From Actinomycetota bacterium (GTDB lineage Bacteria > Actinomycetota > Nitriliruptoria > Nitriliruptorales > Nitriliruptoraceae): a DNA stretch of 64,000 nt. The first letter of the stretch is position 1; each line of letters opens with the position of its first letter. Of this stretch, positions 17,569-28,236 are shown one piece after another. Where the stretch lies: assembly GCA_019347575.1 (NCBI GenBank), contig JAHWKY010000007.1:105564-169563 (forward strand), written 5' to 3'. The notes under the pieces were generated by a model that saw nothing but the letters and a program-made list of their open reading frames with translations, was not told the origin of the DNA and searched no databases. Position numbers and translations under genes: made by a program.

Positions 17569-20500
17569 ATGGTGGGGTCGAGGGGTCTTCGGTTCGGTCG
17601 TCTCGTCGCGTTGACGGTGGCGTTAGCGTTGCTGGTGCCGCTGGTGCCCGCGGTGGCGGTGGAGGCGCCGTCGGATCCCGACGGGCCTGTGGACGTCGAG
17701 GTGTCGGAGCCGGTGGAGTCGCTGACCGGCGAGGAGCCGGTCGATGACGTCCCCTCAGGTCGTGAGACTCCAACTGCGCCGCTCGAGACGCCCGACGCGC
17801 CGACGTCGGAGACGTCGGAGCCTGACGACACGTCGGGGACGACGGTTCCGGAGGTCCCGCTGGCGGTGGAGGTTCCCGCCGACGATCTGCGCGAGGGCGA
17901 GGTCGCCGAGTTGCGCACGCGGACCTCGCACACCGTCCGTCGTGACGATGGCCAGCTCGACACGCAGGTCGTGGATGGGCCGGTGCACTTCCGCGACCAG
18001 CAGGGGGCGTGGCGCCGCATCCGCTCCGAGTTGGTGCCCGAGGCGGTCGCGCCCGGGGCGGGCTGGCGCAACGCCGCGAACGATTTCGCGGTGCGGTTCA
18101 ACCCGCAGATGACGCAGCGGTTCGCGCAGCTGACGGACCGGGCTGGGGCGCGCTGGTGGTGGACGCTGCAGGGTGCGACGGACGTGACCGGGACGGTGGA
18201 GGGCGCGACGATCACCTACCCGGGCGTGTTCCCGCAGGTGGACGCGGCCTACACGTCGTTGGCGACCGGGGTGAAGGAGACGTTGACGCTGCACGGCCCG
18301 CAGGCTCCCTCGACGTTCACGACCCGCATCGACACCGCCGGGGAGGATTGGCGCGCCGCCGAGCTGGAGGGCGGGTCGTGGGCGTTCTACCGCGCGCCCG
18401 CTACGGACGCGGTGTTCACGCTGTCCCCGCCGCTGGTGTTCGAGCAGCAGGCTGGTGTCGCGGGAGAAGACCCCCACGCGACGCTCGATGTCGAACCGGT
18501 CGAGGGCGGCTACGACCTGACCGTGACGGTCGATCCGGCGTGGCTGGCGGCGCCGGGACGGAACTGGCCGGTGGTGGTGGACCCGGTCGTCGACGTGGGC
18601 GATCCGACCAAGGACGCCTACTTCATCGCGTCGTGCTCGACCTGCACGGCGCGGGTGGGGTTCGAGCTGCCGGTGGGGACGACCGACGAGACCGTGTACC
18701 GCTCGGCGGTGGCGTTCGACCTGTCGGGCATCGCGACCGGGTCGGACATCACCAGCGCCTCGCTGCAGCTGTACTACGACGGCGGGTGCCTGCCCCTAAC
18801 CGACATCACTCTCTCAGACCCGTCGAGCACGAGCCAGACCTCCTCGAGCGGGGCGACCGCCACGTGCGGGCTGGAGGACCATGTCCTGACCGTGCACGAG
18901 CTGTCACAGTCCTGGTCGGAGACCTCGACGTCGGCCGCCGTGTCGTCGTTCGGGTTCTCGCAGGCGTCGGCGACGGTACCGGCGGTTGGCACCAGGGGGT
19001 GGGTCTCGTGGGGCGTGACGAGCTCGGTGGAGGACTGGTATCTGGGGCTGGACCTGTCCAACGATGGCATGCTGATCAAGCGCAGCAGCGAGGGACCACG
19101 CAAGGGCGGCCCGAAGTTCGTGTCGCGGAACACCGCCGACGCGTCGAAACGGCCCCAGCTGCTGGTCACCTGGGTCGAGTCGGTCACTCTGGACGAGCCG
19201 GCCACGTTACGCTCCAACGGCGCCGAGCTGACCTGGTCGAAGTTCCTGGGCACGCAGGGCGACGGGTTCGCCTCCTACGAGGTCCACCGCAGCTGCCGGT
19301 TATGCTCCGGCAGTTTCTTCCCCTCGTCGTCGACACAGCTTGCGGTCATCGAGGACGCCGACACCACCTCGTTCACCGACACCACGGCCGGTCCGGGCCA
19401 GTTCCCCTACCAGGTCAAGGTGATCAAGGCCTCCGGTGCACACGCGACATCCAACCCACGCACCGTGACGTTGCCGGCCATCGGGCAGGTGCAACAGACG
19501 TTGCGGCCCGATCCGGTAGCGGGGACCGCCACGCAGATCACCGGCTACGACAGCGCACCGGTGTGCGTGAACCACGGCGCGTCGAGCCGGATGCTGGTGG
19601 GTGCGCGGGCGGACGCCACGACCCGCGCGCTGCTGCAATTCGACCTGTCCCACATCGCGTCGGACGCCCAGATCACCTCGGCCCAGCTGGGCCTGGAGCA
19701 TGACCCGGTGTCGACCGGGCAGACCATCTCGGTTCATCCGGCCACGGCAGCCTGGGTCGAGGGCAGCGGAGATGGGACCTGTAGCGGTGACGGAGCGACG
19801 TGGCATGACCGTCGCGAAGGCGCGGTGACGTGGGAGACCGACGGCGGCGACCTCGACTCGACCGCCGCTTCGAGCCTGTCCAACGCAGCGGGGGATGTGG
19901 CGACCGACACGTTCAACCTCGCCGGGCTGGTGGAACAGTGGGTGGCGGGCACCCGACCCAACCACGGACTGGTGCTGTCCTCGTCACTGGGGTTGCCGGG
20001 CACCGATACGGCGATCAGCTACCTCACCGACGACGAGACCGCTTCGTGGGGCAAGCGCCCCACGCTGCAGCTGACCTACATCGATGGGTCGGCACCCATC
20101 GCCCCCCGGCTGACTCTGACGGGTGTTGACGAGGGTGGGACGGTGCGCGGTCAGGTCACCCTGCACGCCGACGCCACCGACGACCGCCGCGTCAAGCTCG
20201 TGCACTTCTACCTCAACGACAGCTACATCGGATCCGACACGAGCACACCGTTCGACCTGGCGTGGAACTCCACGACGTTCCCCAACACCACCGAGACCCA
20301 CGGAGAGGCTGGCGCGCACGAGGAGTTCAAGGCGGTGGCGGTCGATGATGCCGGCAACGCGACCACGGCTCGCGGAGCCAAGGTACGCGTCGCCAACTCC
20401 ACCCCGCCGACGGCGTCGATCACGGCGCCGCTGCAGGACGCGACCGTGGCGGGGGACGTGACTGTGTCGGCCACCGTCGCCGCGAACGCCCCGGCCTGGC

Positions 20501-23500
20501 TGACCCGGGCGGAGCTGTGGGTCGACGGGTGGCGCGTCGCCGAACGGTCCTGGACCGCCGGCGACACCGTCCCCCCCTCGGTGGAGTTCAGCTGGCCCAC
20601 CCTGACCGGGTCGCGGCGCTTTTACGACGGCGTCCACGAGCTGACCGTGAAGGTGTTCGACTCCGAGACCGGCACCGGCACCTCCCAGACCCGCACCGTG
20701 ACGGTGAACAACCGCGCCGTCAGCCGCTACTACGGCGACATCTCCGCTCCGCACATGCCCACCGACCTGCTCTACGACCCCGATATCAACCCGCAGCTGT
20801 CGTACACGTTCGACGCGACCGTGACCAACAACGGCCCCCTCGACTGGGGCACCATCCTGGGTGAGATATACCACTTGGAAGCGAACTGGATCGATTCGGC
20901 CGGCAGCGTCGTCGACGTGTCATCGGCAAGTTTGCCCCGGCTTCGATCGGGTGAATCGGTTACCGTGCCGATGACGGTCAGACCACCATCGCTACCGGCG
21001 GCAACCCATCGTGCCACGTACACGCTGCAACTGGACATCGTCGAGACCCTCGACCTAAGTGGTCACGACGCGCCCACCATCGTCACGTTCTCCTCGCGTG
21101 GGAACACGCCCAAGTCAGGCAACGCCACGGTGACCAAGGCCGAGTTCGCGCGGCAGCTGGGGCTGGAGAACCACCTCCACTACGTCGGCGAAGCCCTGGG
21201 TGGCGGGATGAGTCACCTGGTCAACGTCGCGACCGGCAACTCGCTGGTCAGCTTCACACCCTTCTCAGCCCCTGGTACCGGCCTCAACACGGTCGTCGAC
21301 CTGGCCTACAACAGCCTCGAAGCCTCCTCCCGCTCACCTGTCGGGCACGGCTGGTCGCTGAACATCTCCGGGATGCAGCGCCTCGGCGAGCCGCTGGAGC
21401 TACACCCCAACGACGCCGACAAGAACGCGGGCCGCAACGACCGCACGATCGCGTTCACCGACGGCGACGGCACCGTGCACCACTTCACCGGCACCACAGC
21501 CTCGAACGATGCGGATGTGGTGTGGACCGAACCCGCCGGGGTCGACCTCTACCTGCGCACCTACCAGGGCCCCGACGCGTCCGACACCCGCTACTGGGCG
21601 ATCACCCGCCCCGACCGGGTCACGTTCCTGTTCAACCGCGAGGGCTGGCCCACGGCGGTCCGGGACGGCAACGGCAACACGCTCACGTACGAGTACGTCG
21701 ACCCCGACCCGGACGTGGCCGACGACGTGGGTTGGCCCCGCAAGCAGCTACATCGCGTGATCGATGCCGCAGGGCGGTCCTTCACACTGACCTACTACAC
21801 CGCAGCGGACGCGCCGCACGCGCAGATTCGTGGGCTGGTCAAGGCCATCACCGACCACGACGGGTCCAGGCTGGAGTTCACCTACTACTACCACGACGGC
21901 AACCTGCGCACCATCACCCAGGTCGGCAACTCCGGAACCCAGCCGCGTCTACCGGCCGACGACCGGACCTGGACCTTCACCTACACCACCTCCAGCCTCA
22001 ACGGCCCCGCGATACCTGGTGTCGCGGACCGTCGCGACCCCGACCCGGGTACTTCACCGCAATCCACGGCGCTGTACTCGGTCATCGACCCCCGCGACGG
22101 CGAGACCATCTTCGCCTACCACACCTCCGGGCGCGACAAGCGGCGCCTGGCGTCGCGGACCGACCGGGCGAAGCTCGTCGAGACCTACACCTACGCCGAA
22201 GAAACGCGGCGCGTCACCGTCACCGCCCCCGAGAACCGCGTCACCGTCTACAGCACCGATGCCCACGGCCGCATGGTGCAGCTCGAGGACCCCCTGAACC
22301 GGATCACCGGAGTGTCCTGGAGCGCCGACCACAAGGTCATCAAGGTCACCGAGCCCACGGAAGAGTTCACCACCTACGCCTACAACGCCAACGGGCTACC
22401 CACCTCCGTCGAAGACCAGCTCGGTAACAAGACGGTGCTGGAGTACACCGACCGGGCCGTGGCCGACCACACCACCGACACTCGCGACACCAGATCGCAC
22501 ATCTCCGACCTGGAGGCGGTCACCCGACCCGAAGGGGTCAAGACCACCGGCATCGACAACGACCACCGCTACACCTTCGGCATCGACCCGGCCACCGGCA
22601 ACGTCTTGTCCGCGACGGTCCCAGGGGAACCTGGCAAGTTCCACACCACGACCTTCACCTACAACAGCAACGGGACCCTGGCGTCACGCACCGACCCGAA
22701 CAACCACACCACGACCTTCCCCAGCTACCACAAGTCGGGACAGCCCATCAAGATCACCAACCCGCTGGGGCGGTCCACGCTGCTGTCGTACGACGATGAC
22801 GGGCTGCTCACCGCCATCCAGGAACCCATCCACGCGACCAAGACGGGCACCCCGACGGCGAACTACCAGACCCAGCTGCACTACGACCGTTTCCACCGCC
22901 TCGTGCGCACCTCCACCCCCAAACACTACGCCACCAAGCGCGGGGTGCTGGTGTGGAACGGCGTCGCCTTCGACCCCAACGACAACGTCGAGGCCACGTT
23001 CGAGCCCGCCTACGGCGCCGACTACACCGCGGGCCCCGCGACCGGCACGGTGTTCGACGCGATGGACCGGCCCGTCACGGTCACCGAGCCCGACGACAAC
23101 GACACCGCCGACACCAGCGACGACCACGTGACGAGGCTGGAGTACGACGAGGCGGGGCGCGTCGAAGCGGTCACCAGCCCACGGGGCACGGCCACCGCCA
23201 GGACGGACGACTTCCGCACCGAGTACACCTACGACGCGCTCGACCGGGTCGTGCGTCAGCGTCGCCTCGACGTCGACCAGGAAACCGGCACCGTCAACGA
23301 CCCGGCCGACACCCACTTCTGCTACGACCTCGCCGGAGACCTGGTGTGGCAGGTCGCACCCAACGCCAAGCTCCTCGCCACCGTGGACTGCACTGCCACC
23401 TCGCCGCCCAGCCACACCACGGTCCGCAGCTACGACGACGCACACCGGCTGATCTCGGTCACCGACGCCGAGGACCACACGACCAGCTTCGGCTACAACG

Positions 23501-26500
23501 CCAACGACGAGCTGACCTCCCGCACCGACGCCGAGGGCGTGACCACCACCATCGACTACGACCAGCGCGGCCTGCCGGTCACGGTCACCGAGCCGTTCCA
23601 GGTCGACGCGTCCGGCGCATCGCTGCGCGACGCGGTCAGCCGCCACATCTACGACCCCGTCGGCAACCTCGAAACGGTCGTCTCGCCCCGCGGCTGGGAC
23701 GCGTCGACGGACAAGGTCAGCTTCACCCACTACGTGACCCGCTACACCTACGACGCCGCCGATCGGCTCACCCGCGTCGCACTTCCCACCGATGCCACGA
23801 CTGCTGCGTCGTTCGTGCACCGCCGCTACGACGACAACGGTCGCCTGACAGCTTCCACGCTTCCGGTGGCCGACGCGGTCCTTCCCTCCGGCGGATCGTT
23901 GCCGCAGGGCACGACCGTCGTCGGCTACTACGACACGGATTGGGTGCGGTTGCTCGACACAGCCCACGTGCCTGGCGCGACGCCGGCGCTGTTCGACTAC
24001 GACGCTGCGGGACGCCAGGCCCTGCGTGTCGGGCAGCGAGAGGCGAGCTGGAGCTACACCGCCCGCGGACTGCTCCGCGAGCGCCACGACCGCGACGAGC
24101 AGGTGTCGCGGTTCGACTACGACGCCGACCGCAACCTGGTCAAGGCGCTCGAGGGCGGCGTTGAAGCGACCGGGATCGATCCGACCCTGGTGTGCTCCAG
24201 CTACGACGGCCGCGACCGGCCAAGCCAGGTCACCAGCGGCACCCCAGCCGCCAGCGACGAACCCGGCGTCGTCACGTGCAACTTCACAGGCGGTACCGAC
24301 CTGACGACTCTCGACTACGACCTCGACGGCAACGTTACCCAACGGATCCTGGATGACGCGACCAGCCCGGCTCGCATGCAGACGCTGACGTACGACCAGA
24401 TCGGTTGGCCCGCGACCTTCACCGATACCGGGCCCGACGGGCTGGGTAGCACCACCGACGACCTGGGCATCGACCACGACTTCGACGACGTGGGGCGGGA
24501 GAAGCAGCGCATCCTCAAGCGCTTCGACGGCACCGCGCTCATCCCTCACCAGACCACCACGTGGAGCTGGCACGGCAACGGCCTGCTCGACCAGCTCACC
24601 ACCACGGTCGGCACGGACGTCGTCGAACGCCACACCGTCGGTTACCTCGATACGGCGGGGCGGTTCGTCAACGGCCACCGCACCAGCGACACCTTCCACC
24701 GCGCCGCCCCTGATACCGCGGTTCCGTGTCAGAGCCCCACCAGCCCGTGCACGGCCACCTACCGCTACGACGCGCGGGGCCGGCTCGTACTGGAGACCGA
24801 CGGGCACGGCGGCACCATCAGCTACCAGCCCGACCTGATCGGCAACATCGAACGGATCGTCGACGACACCTCCGGCACCGCGGTGACCGTGCTGATGCAG
24901 TACCAGGGTGTCCAGCTCGAGCACGTCCAAGTCGACGGCGGTGCCCCGATCTACCACCACTATGACGGCGACGGCAACCTCGCCTGCACCACCTCGGTGG
25001 ATGATGCGTCGCTGTGCCACCAGACCGCGAGCGGCAAGAGGGCTTCGGACGGGCTCGTCGCCGCCTACGTGTACGACAGACTCGACCGACTCGTCGCGAC
25101 CCGCACCGTCCACCCCGACACCGGCAACGGCGCCAGCGTCGACGACACCGCCACTTTCCTTCACGACGCCCTCGACCGGCTCGTCACCATCGAAGAGACC
25201 CACTCGCCACCAGCCTCGGCGCCATCGTGGCCTGTCTGCTGCGAACCCTCGGACGGCGGCAGCACGCGCCTGACCGACCTCGCCTACGTCGCCCTAACCG
25301 ATCTGGTCGCCAAGGAGACCCTCGACACGCACCGTTACGTCGGCGGGTTCGTCGGCGTCGAGCGCGAGCGGCGCAACCGCGTCTACTCCTACGACGCCGT
25401 GGGCAACCGCCTAGGGCTCGACATCGACAGCACCCTCGACTCCCGCACCCCCGAAGGCAGCTTCACTTTCGCCCACGACGTGCACGGCTCCACCTCGCTG
25501 CTGCTGGACGACCTCGGCGCTCCCGCCGCCAGCTACGGCTACCGCGCCTACGGCGCACCCGACCCGGCCCTGACCGCCGGAAACCACCTCGACATCGACC
25601 CCGACACCGACGCCATCGAAGACCTCGTCAACCCCTTCACCTACACCGGCAAACGGTTCGACACTGGCGCGAACCACCTCGACATGGGCGCCCGCCAGTT
25701 CTCCCCCAACACCACCCGGTTCCTCCAAGACGACATCTTCAACAACGCCCTCACCGACCTGAACACCAGCCTCGACCCCCTCACCGGCAACCGCTACGCC
25801 CTCGCCGGCGGCAACCCCCTCTCCTTCGTCGAACTCGACGGACGCCGCGTCACCGAGAACGGCGACGGCGGATCCATCACCTATGAGCCCACACGGATGT
25901 TCCGGCGAACGCCGCCGTCGACCGTTGCCACGCAATCCAAGCGAGGCTTCGTGCCGGAGTTCACCGCAGGCAGCTACTGCGCGTCAGAGTTCGGCGCCAC
26001 AACGAACGAAGGCATCGCGTGTCTGCAGGCTGCCGAGGCCATCGGTGAGGCAGCCGACTTCTTCCTTACGGCCGCAGCGGTCGCCGAAGGGGTGCGAGCC
26101 GCTGGTGACACGGTCCTGTCCGTCCTTCCGGGGGGAGACTGCGTTCGCTTCGCAGGCGACCGCGACGCGACCAGCCTCGGATTCTGTCTCGCGGATGCGC
26201 CTGGCGGCCCGCTGGATGAGATAGTGGGAGCAGTCGCCGGCGGAATCCGCCGCATGGTTGACGAGACCGGCTCGGTTCGTAGAGCAGCAGGATTCCTTGG
26301 CCACTCTCTCGACGATCTTTCGGCCGCCGCTTCCCGGGCTGGCCCCGGTGAGTTGACGCTTGCAGGGCATAGCCTCTCCAAACACGCCGCCCGTCAGCGT
26401 TCTGCCAGCAAGCTCTTCCCCCCGCTACGAGGAGGGCCAGGCGAGATCAATAGGCTCGCACAGTTCCAGGTGGACGACATACTCACCCATCCGGGGTCGA

Positions 26501-26619
26501 GGGCCGTGCGCGGACACCGTGGCCGGTTTGGTGCCACGATCGAAGTGATTTCGCCCGATGGTCGCGGGCTTGTCTATAGCGGGTCTGGTAACTTCCTCTT
26601 CTTCGCGGAGTTCCCGTGA
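17569..26619 (+). CDS. Secreted RHS/YD-repeat polymorphic toxin
   Basis: Giant exported protein of 3016 residues. ATG 17569 has GGAG 7 nt upstream and begins a signal peptide (LRFGRLVALTVALALLVPLV). Order: Thr/Pro/Asp-rich linker; two DNRLRE-type beta domains (about 340-540 and 650-840), the first followed by an FN3-like segment; two Ig-like domains (about 840-1050); then from about 1300 a long array of YD/RHS repeats (YDxxGR, GNLxxxxxxxG types). The RHS core ends near residue 2755 with DPLTGNRYALAGGNPLSFVE. The remaining 260 residues are a variable C terminus ending in HSLSKHAARQRSASKLFPP, then QFQVDDILTHPGS, then a short beta-rich tail. His/Lys/Arg spacing suggests an RNase-like (BECR-type) toxin, but the family is not certain. 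An immunity candidate overlaps its end. Confidence 0.88.
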   Translation: MVGSRGLRFGRLVALTVALALLVPLVPAVAVEAPSDPDGPVDVEVSEPVESLTGEEPVDDVPSGRETPTAPLETPDAPTSETSEPDDTSGTTVPEVPLAVEVPADDLREGEVAELRTRTSHTVRRDDGQLDTQVVDGPVHFRDQQGAWRRIRSELVPEAVAPGAGWRNAANDFAVRFNPQMTQRFAQLTDRAGARWWWTLQGATDVTGTVEGATITYPGVFPQVDAAYTSLATGVKETLTLHGPQAPSTFTTRIDTAGEDWRAAELEGGSWAFYRAPATDAVFTLSPPLVFEQQAGVAGEDPHATLDVEPVEGGYDLTVTVDPAWLAAPGRNWPVVVDPVVDVGDPTKDAYFIASCSTCTARVGFELPVGTTDETVYRSAVAFDLSGIATGSDITSASLQLYYDGGCLPLTDITLSDPSSTSQTSSSGATATCGLEDHVLTVHELSQSWSETSTSAAVSSFGFSQASATVPAVGTRGWVSWGVTSSVEDWYLGLDLSNDGMLIKRSSEGPRKGGPKFVSRNTADASKRPQLLVTWVESVTLDEPATLRSNGAELTWSKFLGTQGDGFASYEVHRSCRLCSGSFFPSSSTQLAVIEDADTTSFTDTTAGPGQFPYQVKVIKASGAHATSNPRTVTLPAIGQVQQTLRPDPVAGTATQITGYDSAPVCVNHGASSRMLVGARADATTRALLQFDLSHIASDAQITSAQLGLEHDPVSTGQTISVHPATAAWVEGSGDGTCSGDGATWHDRREGAVTWETDGGDLDSTAASSLSNAAGDVATDTFNLAGLVEQWVAGTRPNHGLVLSSSLGLPGTDTAISYLTDDETASWGKRPTLQLTYIDGSAPIAPRLTLTGVDEGGTVRGQVTLHADATDDRRVKLVHFYLNDSYIGSDTSTPFDLAWNSTTFPNTTETHGEAGAHEEFKAVAVDDAGNATTARGAKVRVANSTPPTASITAPLQDATVAGDVTVSATVAANAPAWLTRAELWVDGWRVAERSWTAGDTVPPSVEFSWPTLTGSRRFYDGVHELTVKVFDSETGTGTSQTRTVTVNNRAVSRYYGDISAPHMPTDLLYDPDINPQLSYTFDATVTNNGPLDWGTILGEIYHLEANWIDSAGSVVDVSSASLPRLRSGESVTVPMTVRPPSLPAATHRATYTLQLDIVETLDLSGHDAPTIVTFSSRGNTPKSGNATVTKAEFARQLGLENHLHYVGEALGGGMSHLVNVATGNSLVSFTPFSAPGTGLNTVVDLAYNSLEASSRSPVGHGWSLNISGMQRLGEPLELHPNDADKNAGRNDRTIAFTDGDGTVHHFTGTTASNDADVVWTEPAGVDLYLRTYQGPDASDTRYWAITRPDRVTFLFNREGWPTAVRDGNGNTLTYEYVDPDPDVADDVGWPRKQLHRVIDAAGRSFTLTYYTAADAPHAQIRGLVKAITDHDGSRLEFTYYYHDGNLRTITQVGNSGTQPRLPADDRTWTFTYTTSSLNGPAIPGVADRRDPDPGTSPQSTALYSVIDPRDGETIFAYHTSGRDKRRLASRTDRAKLVETYTYAEETRRVTVTAPENRVTVYSTDAHGRMVQLEDPLNRITGVSWSADHKVIKVTEPTEEFTTYAYNANGLPTSVEDQLGNKTVLEYTDRAVADHTTDTRDTRSHISDLEAVTRPEGVKTTGIDNDHRYTFGIDPATGNVLSATVPGEPGKFHTTTFTYNSNGTLASRTDPNNHTTTFPSYHKSGQPIKITNPLGRSTLLSYDDDGLLTAIQEPIHATKTGTPTANYQTQLHYDRFHRLVRTSTPKHYATKRGVLVWNGVAFDPNDNVEATFEPAYGADYTAGPATGTVFDAMDRPVTVTEPDDNDTADTSDDHVTRLEYDEAGRVEAVTSPRGTATARTDDFRTEYTYDALDRVVRQRRLDVDQETGTVNDPADTHFCYDLAGDLVWQVAPNAKLLATVDCTATSPPSHTTVRSYDDAHRLISVTDAEDHTTSFGYNANDELTSRTDAEGVTTTIDYDQRGLPVTVTEPFQVDASGASLRDAVSRHIYDPVGNLETVVSPRGWDASTDKVSFTHYVTRYTYDAADRLTRVALPTDATTAASFVHRRYDDNGRLTASTLPVADAVLPSGGSLPQGTTVVGYYDTDWVRLLDTAHVPGATPALFDYDAAGRQALRVGQREASWSYTARGLLRERHDRDEQVSRFDYDADRNLVKALEGGVEATGIDPTLVCSSYDGRDRPSQVTSGTPAASDEPGVVTCNFTGGTDLTTLDYDLDGNVTQRILDDATSPARMQTLTYDQIGWPATFTDTGPDGLGSTTDDLGIDHDFDDVGREKQRILKRFDGTALIPHQTTTWSWHGNGLLDQLTTTVGTDVVERHTVGYLDTAGRFVNGHRTSDTFHRAAPDTAVPCQSPTSPCTATYRYDARGRLVLETDGHGGTISYQPDLIGNIERIVDDTSGTAVTVLMQYQGVQLEHVQVDGGAPIYHHYDGDGNLACTTSVDDASLCHQTASGKRASDGLVAAYVYDRLDRLVATRTVHPDTGNGASVDDTATFLHDALDRLVTIEETHSPPASAPSWPVCCEPSDGGSTRLTDLAYVALTDLVAKETLDTHRYVGGFVGVERERRNRVYSYDAVGNRLGLDIDSTLDSRTPEGSFTFAHDVHGSTSLLLDDLGAPAASYGYRAYGAPDPALTAGNHLDIDPDTDAIEDLVNPFTYTGKRFDTGANHLDMGARQFSPNTTRFLQDDIFNNALTDLNTSLDPLTGNRYALAGGNPLSFVELDGRRVTENGDGGSITYEPTRMFRRTPPSTVATQSKRGFVPEFTAGSYCASEFGATTNEGIACLQAAEAIGEAADFFLTAAAVAEGVRAAGDTVLSVLPGGDCVRFAGDRDATSLGFCLADAPGGPLDEIVGAVAGGIRRMVDETGSVRRAAGFLGHSLDDLSAAASRAGPGELTLAGHSLSKHAARQRSASKLFPPLRGGPGEINRLAQFQVDDILTHPGSRAVRGHRGRFGATIEVISPDGRGLVYSGSGNFLFFAEFP

Positions 26620-26843
26620 TGGCGCACTTCGGCGACATCGAAGTTGGACTCTCCAGCCCTCCGGACCGCGATCAGCTAGTCGCTGACTTGCTTGTTGATC
26701 ATGCACAGCTCGCAGAGGTACGCCTCGACTCCGGTGGCTTGGTCGTCGAAATCTATCCGCGCGCCGACGGGCGCCCATGGACTGTCGCAGAATCCGACCT
26801 CCAGGCAGCACTATCTGCTGCGGTTGAACTGTTAGGCGAATGA
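26619..26843 (+). CDS. Putative immunity protein of the RHS toxin
   Basis: Protein of 74 residues whose ATG overlaps the RHS stop (TGATG), the classic place of a cognate immunity gene. It is small, acidic and without membrane segments: MAHFGDIEVGLSSPPDRDQL, then VRLDSGGLVVEIYPRADGRP, then a C-terminal helix. No family was recognised. The role is inferred from position, size and coupling. Confidence 0.65.
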   Translation: MAHFGDIEVGLSSPPDRDQLVADLLVDHAQLAEVRLDSGGLVVEIYPRADGRPWTVAESDLQAALSAAVELLGE

Positions 26844-26864
26844 TCATCGCGCACCGGTACTGAT

Positions 26865-27516
26865 GACCGAGTCCGACGACAATGAGATGACACGGCCGAC
26901 ACCAACAACGAGACGTAACGAAGATGGAGGCGGGGCGCGTCGAAGCGGTCACCAGCCCACGAGGCACAGCCACCTCCAGGACCGATGACTTCCGCACCGA
27001 GTACAGCTACGACGACCTCGACCGGGTCGTGCGTGAGCGACGCCTCGACGTCGACCCGGAAACCGGCACCGTCAGCCTCCCGGCCGTCACCCACTTCTGC
27101 TACGACCTCGCCGGGGACCTGGTATGGTAGGTCGCACCCCGCGCCGGCCTCGTCAGCGTGGACTGCACCGCCACGTCCCCGCCCAGCCACACCACGGTCC
27201 GCGGCTACGACGACGCGCACCGGCTCATCTCGGTCACCGACGCCGAGGACCACACGACCAGCTTCGGCTACAACGCCAACGACGAGCTGACCTCCCGCAC
27301 CGACGCCGAGGGTGTGACCACCATCGGCTACGACCAGCGTGGCCTGCCGGTCACGGTCACGAGCCGTTCCAGGTCGACGCGTCCGGCGCATCGCTGCGCG
27401 ACGCGGTCACCCGCCACATCTACGACCCCGTCGGCAACCTCCAGACGGTCGTCTCGCCCCGCGGCTGGGACGCGTCGACGGACAAGGTCAGCTTCACCGA
27501 TTACGTGACTCGCCAC
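26865..27516 (+). pseudogene. Decayed duplicate of part of the RHS core
   Basis: This stretch repeats about 650 bases of the intact RHS gene (roughly 23085-23755) at high identity, for example GCGCGTCGAAGCGGTCACCA and the block encoding THFCYDLAGDLVW. It is broken by degenerate first bases, a TAG at 27128-27130 (CAG in the parent), a 3-bp deletion near 27325 and a 1-base deletion near 27359 that shifts the frame. Homology stops abruptly at 27516, where IS3-like sequence begins. It looks like an orphan rhs core left by recombination between RHS cassettes. Confidence 0.85.
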
Positions 27517-28045
27517 ACCTGAACCACCCTGGGTTCGGTGGAGGCTCTGGGGTGCCTGGGGTAAAGTGGAGCTGTCCTGGGCCCACGGGACTACGCCATC
27601 GACGCGCGCATGACCTCGCAGCTGGCGGATGCTGCAAAGCCGACCGCGAGATCGCCAGGCGACAGCCGACCGGGACCCTGTCGTTCACTCCGACCGCAGA
27701 GGTCAGTTCCGCTCCGGCTCTCGTCGTTACCAGCGAGCCCTGCGCGCCCACGGCCTGACCGGTTCGATGGGGCGGGTGTCCGCCGCCGGGGACAACGCCG
27801 CGATGGAATCGATCTTCGCGCCGCTGCAGAAGAACGTGCTGAACCGCCAGGCCTGGACCACCCGAGACGAGTTCCGGCCCGCGATCATCACCTAGATCGA
27901 GCGGACCTACCACCGGCGCCGACGGCGACGCGCCCTCGGCAAGCTCACACCCGTCGAGTTCGAAGCCGTCATCGGCTACAACCGCATCACCGAAGCAGCA
28001 TGACCCGCACAACTGCAGTCAACCAAAGTCTGGGCAGACCCGAAT
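27517..28045 (+). mobile_element. IS3-family insertion sequence remnant
   Basis: The element begins TGAACCACCCTGGGTTCGGT exactly where RHS homology ends. It finishes near CAGTCAACCAAAGTCTGGGC (about 28013-28035). The ends are weak imperfect inverted repeats. It is only about 530 bp and contains a broken transposase, so much of the element (the orfA part) has been lost and it cannot move alone. It interrupts the orphan RHS copy. Confidence 0.7.
27605..28003 (+). pseudogene. IS3-family transposase, C-terminal remnant
   Basis: Remnant of the rve/integrase core: MTSQLADA in one frame, then a frameshift to VVHSDRRGQFRS, GLTGSMGRVSAAGDNAAMES and IFAPLQKNVLNRQAWTTRDE. A TAG follows at 27893-27895, and then IERTYHRRRRRRALGKLTPV EFE to the TGA at 28001. 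HSDRGxQF, the GDNAxxESF Glu and the YHRRR...LTPxEFE tail are standard for IS3 transposases, so family assignment is firm. The frameshift and stop show it is dead. Confidence 0.85.
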
Positions 28046-28140
28046 TGCAAGCGCAGAGATGAGGCTGGCCGGGACAGGCCCGGAACGTCGCTACCCCTGG
28101 CGAGCTCGGTGAACAAGCTGGAGATGCGCAGCCGAGCGTG

Positions 28141-28160
28141 CCAAGTCATGCCAAGTCATG
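28141..28160. repeat. Short tandem repeat beside the att-like site
   Basis: CCAAGTCATG occurs twice in tandem, followed by a partial third copy (CCAA). It lies about 75 bp before the tRNA-like fragment. Such iterations often occur near integrase arm sites, but ten bases twice is weak evidence. Confidence 0.5.
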
Positions 28161-28236
28161 CCAACCCTGGCCGTAGCGGGGCTGCCTCAACGGCCTCAGT
28201 TGTGCGTATCTCGCCGGGTTCGAGGAACGGTGCTGA

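Noticed and set aside
22684..25203. 839-residue frame on the minus strand inside the RHS gene
   Set aside because: It is a valine/glycine-rich antisense shadow produced by the regular RHS codons, with no domain pattern.
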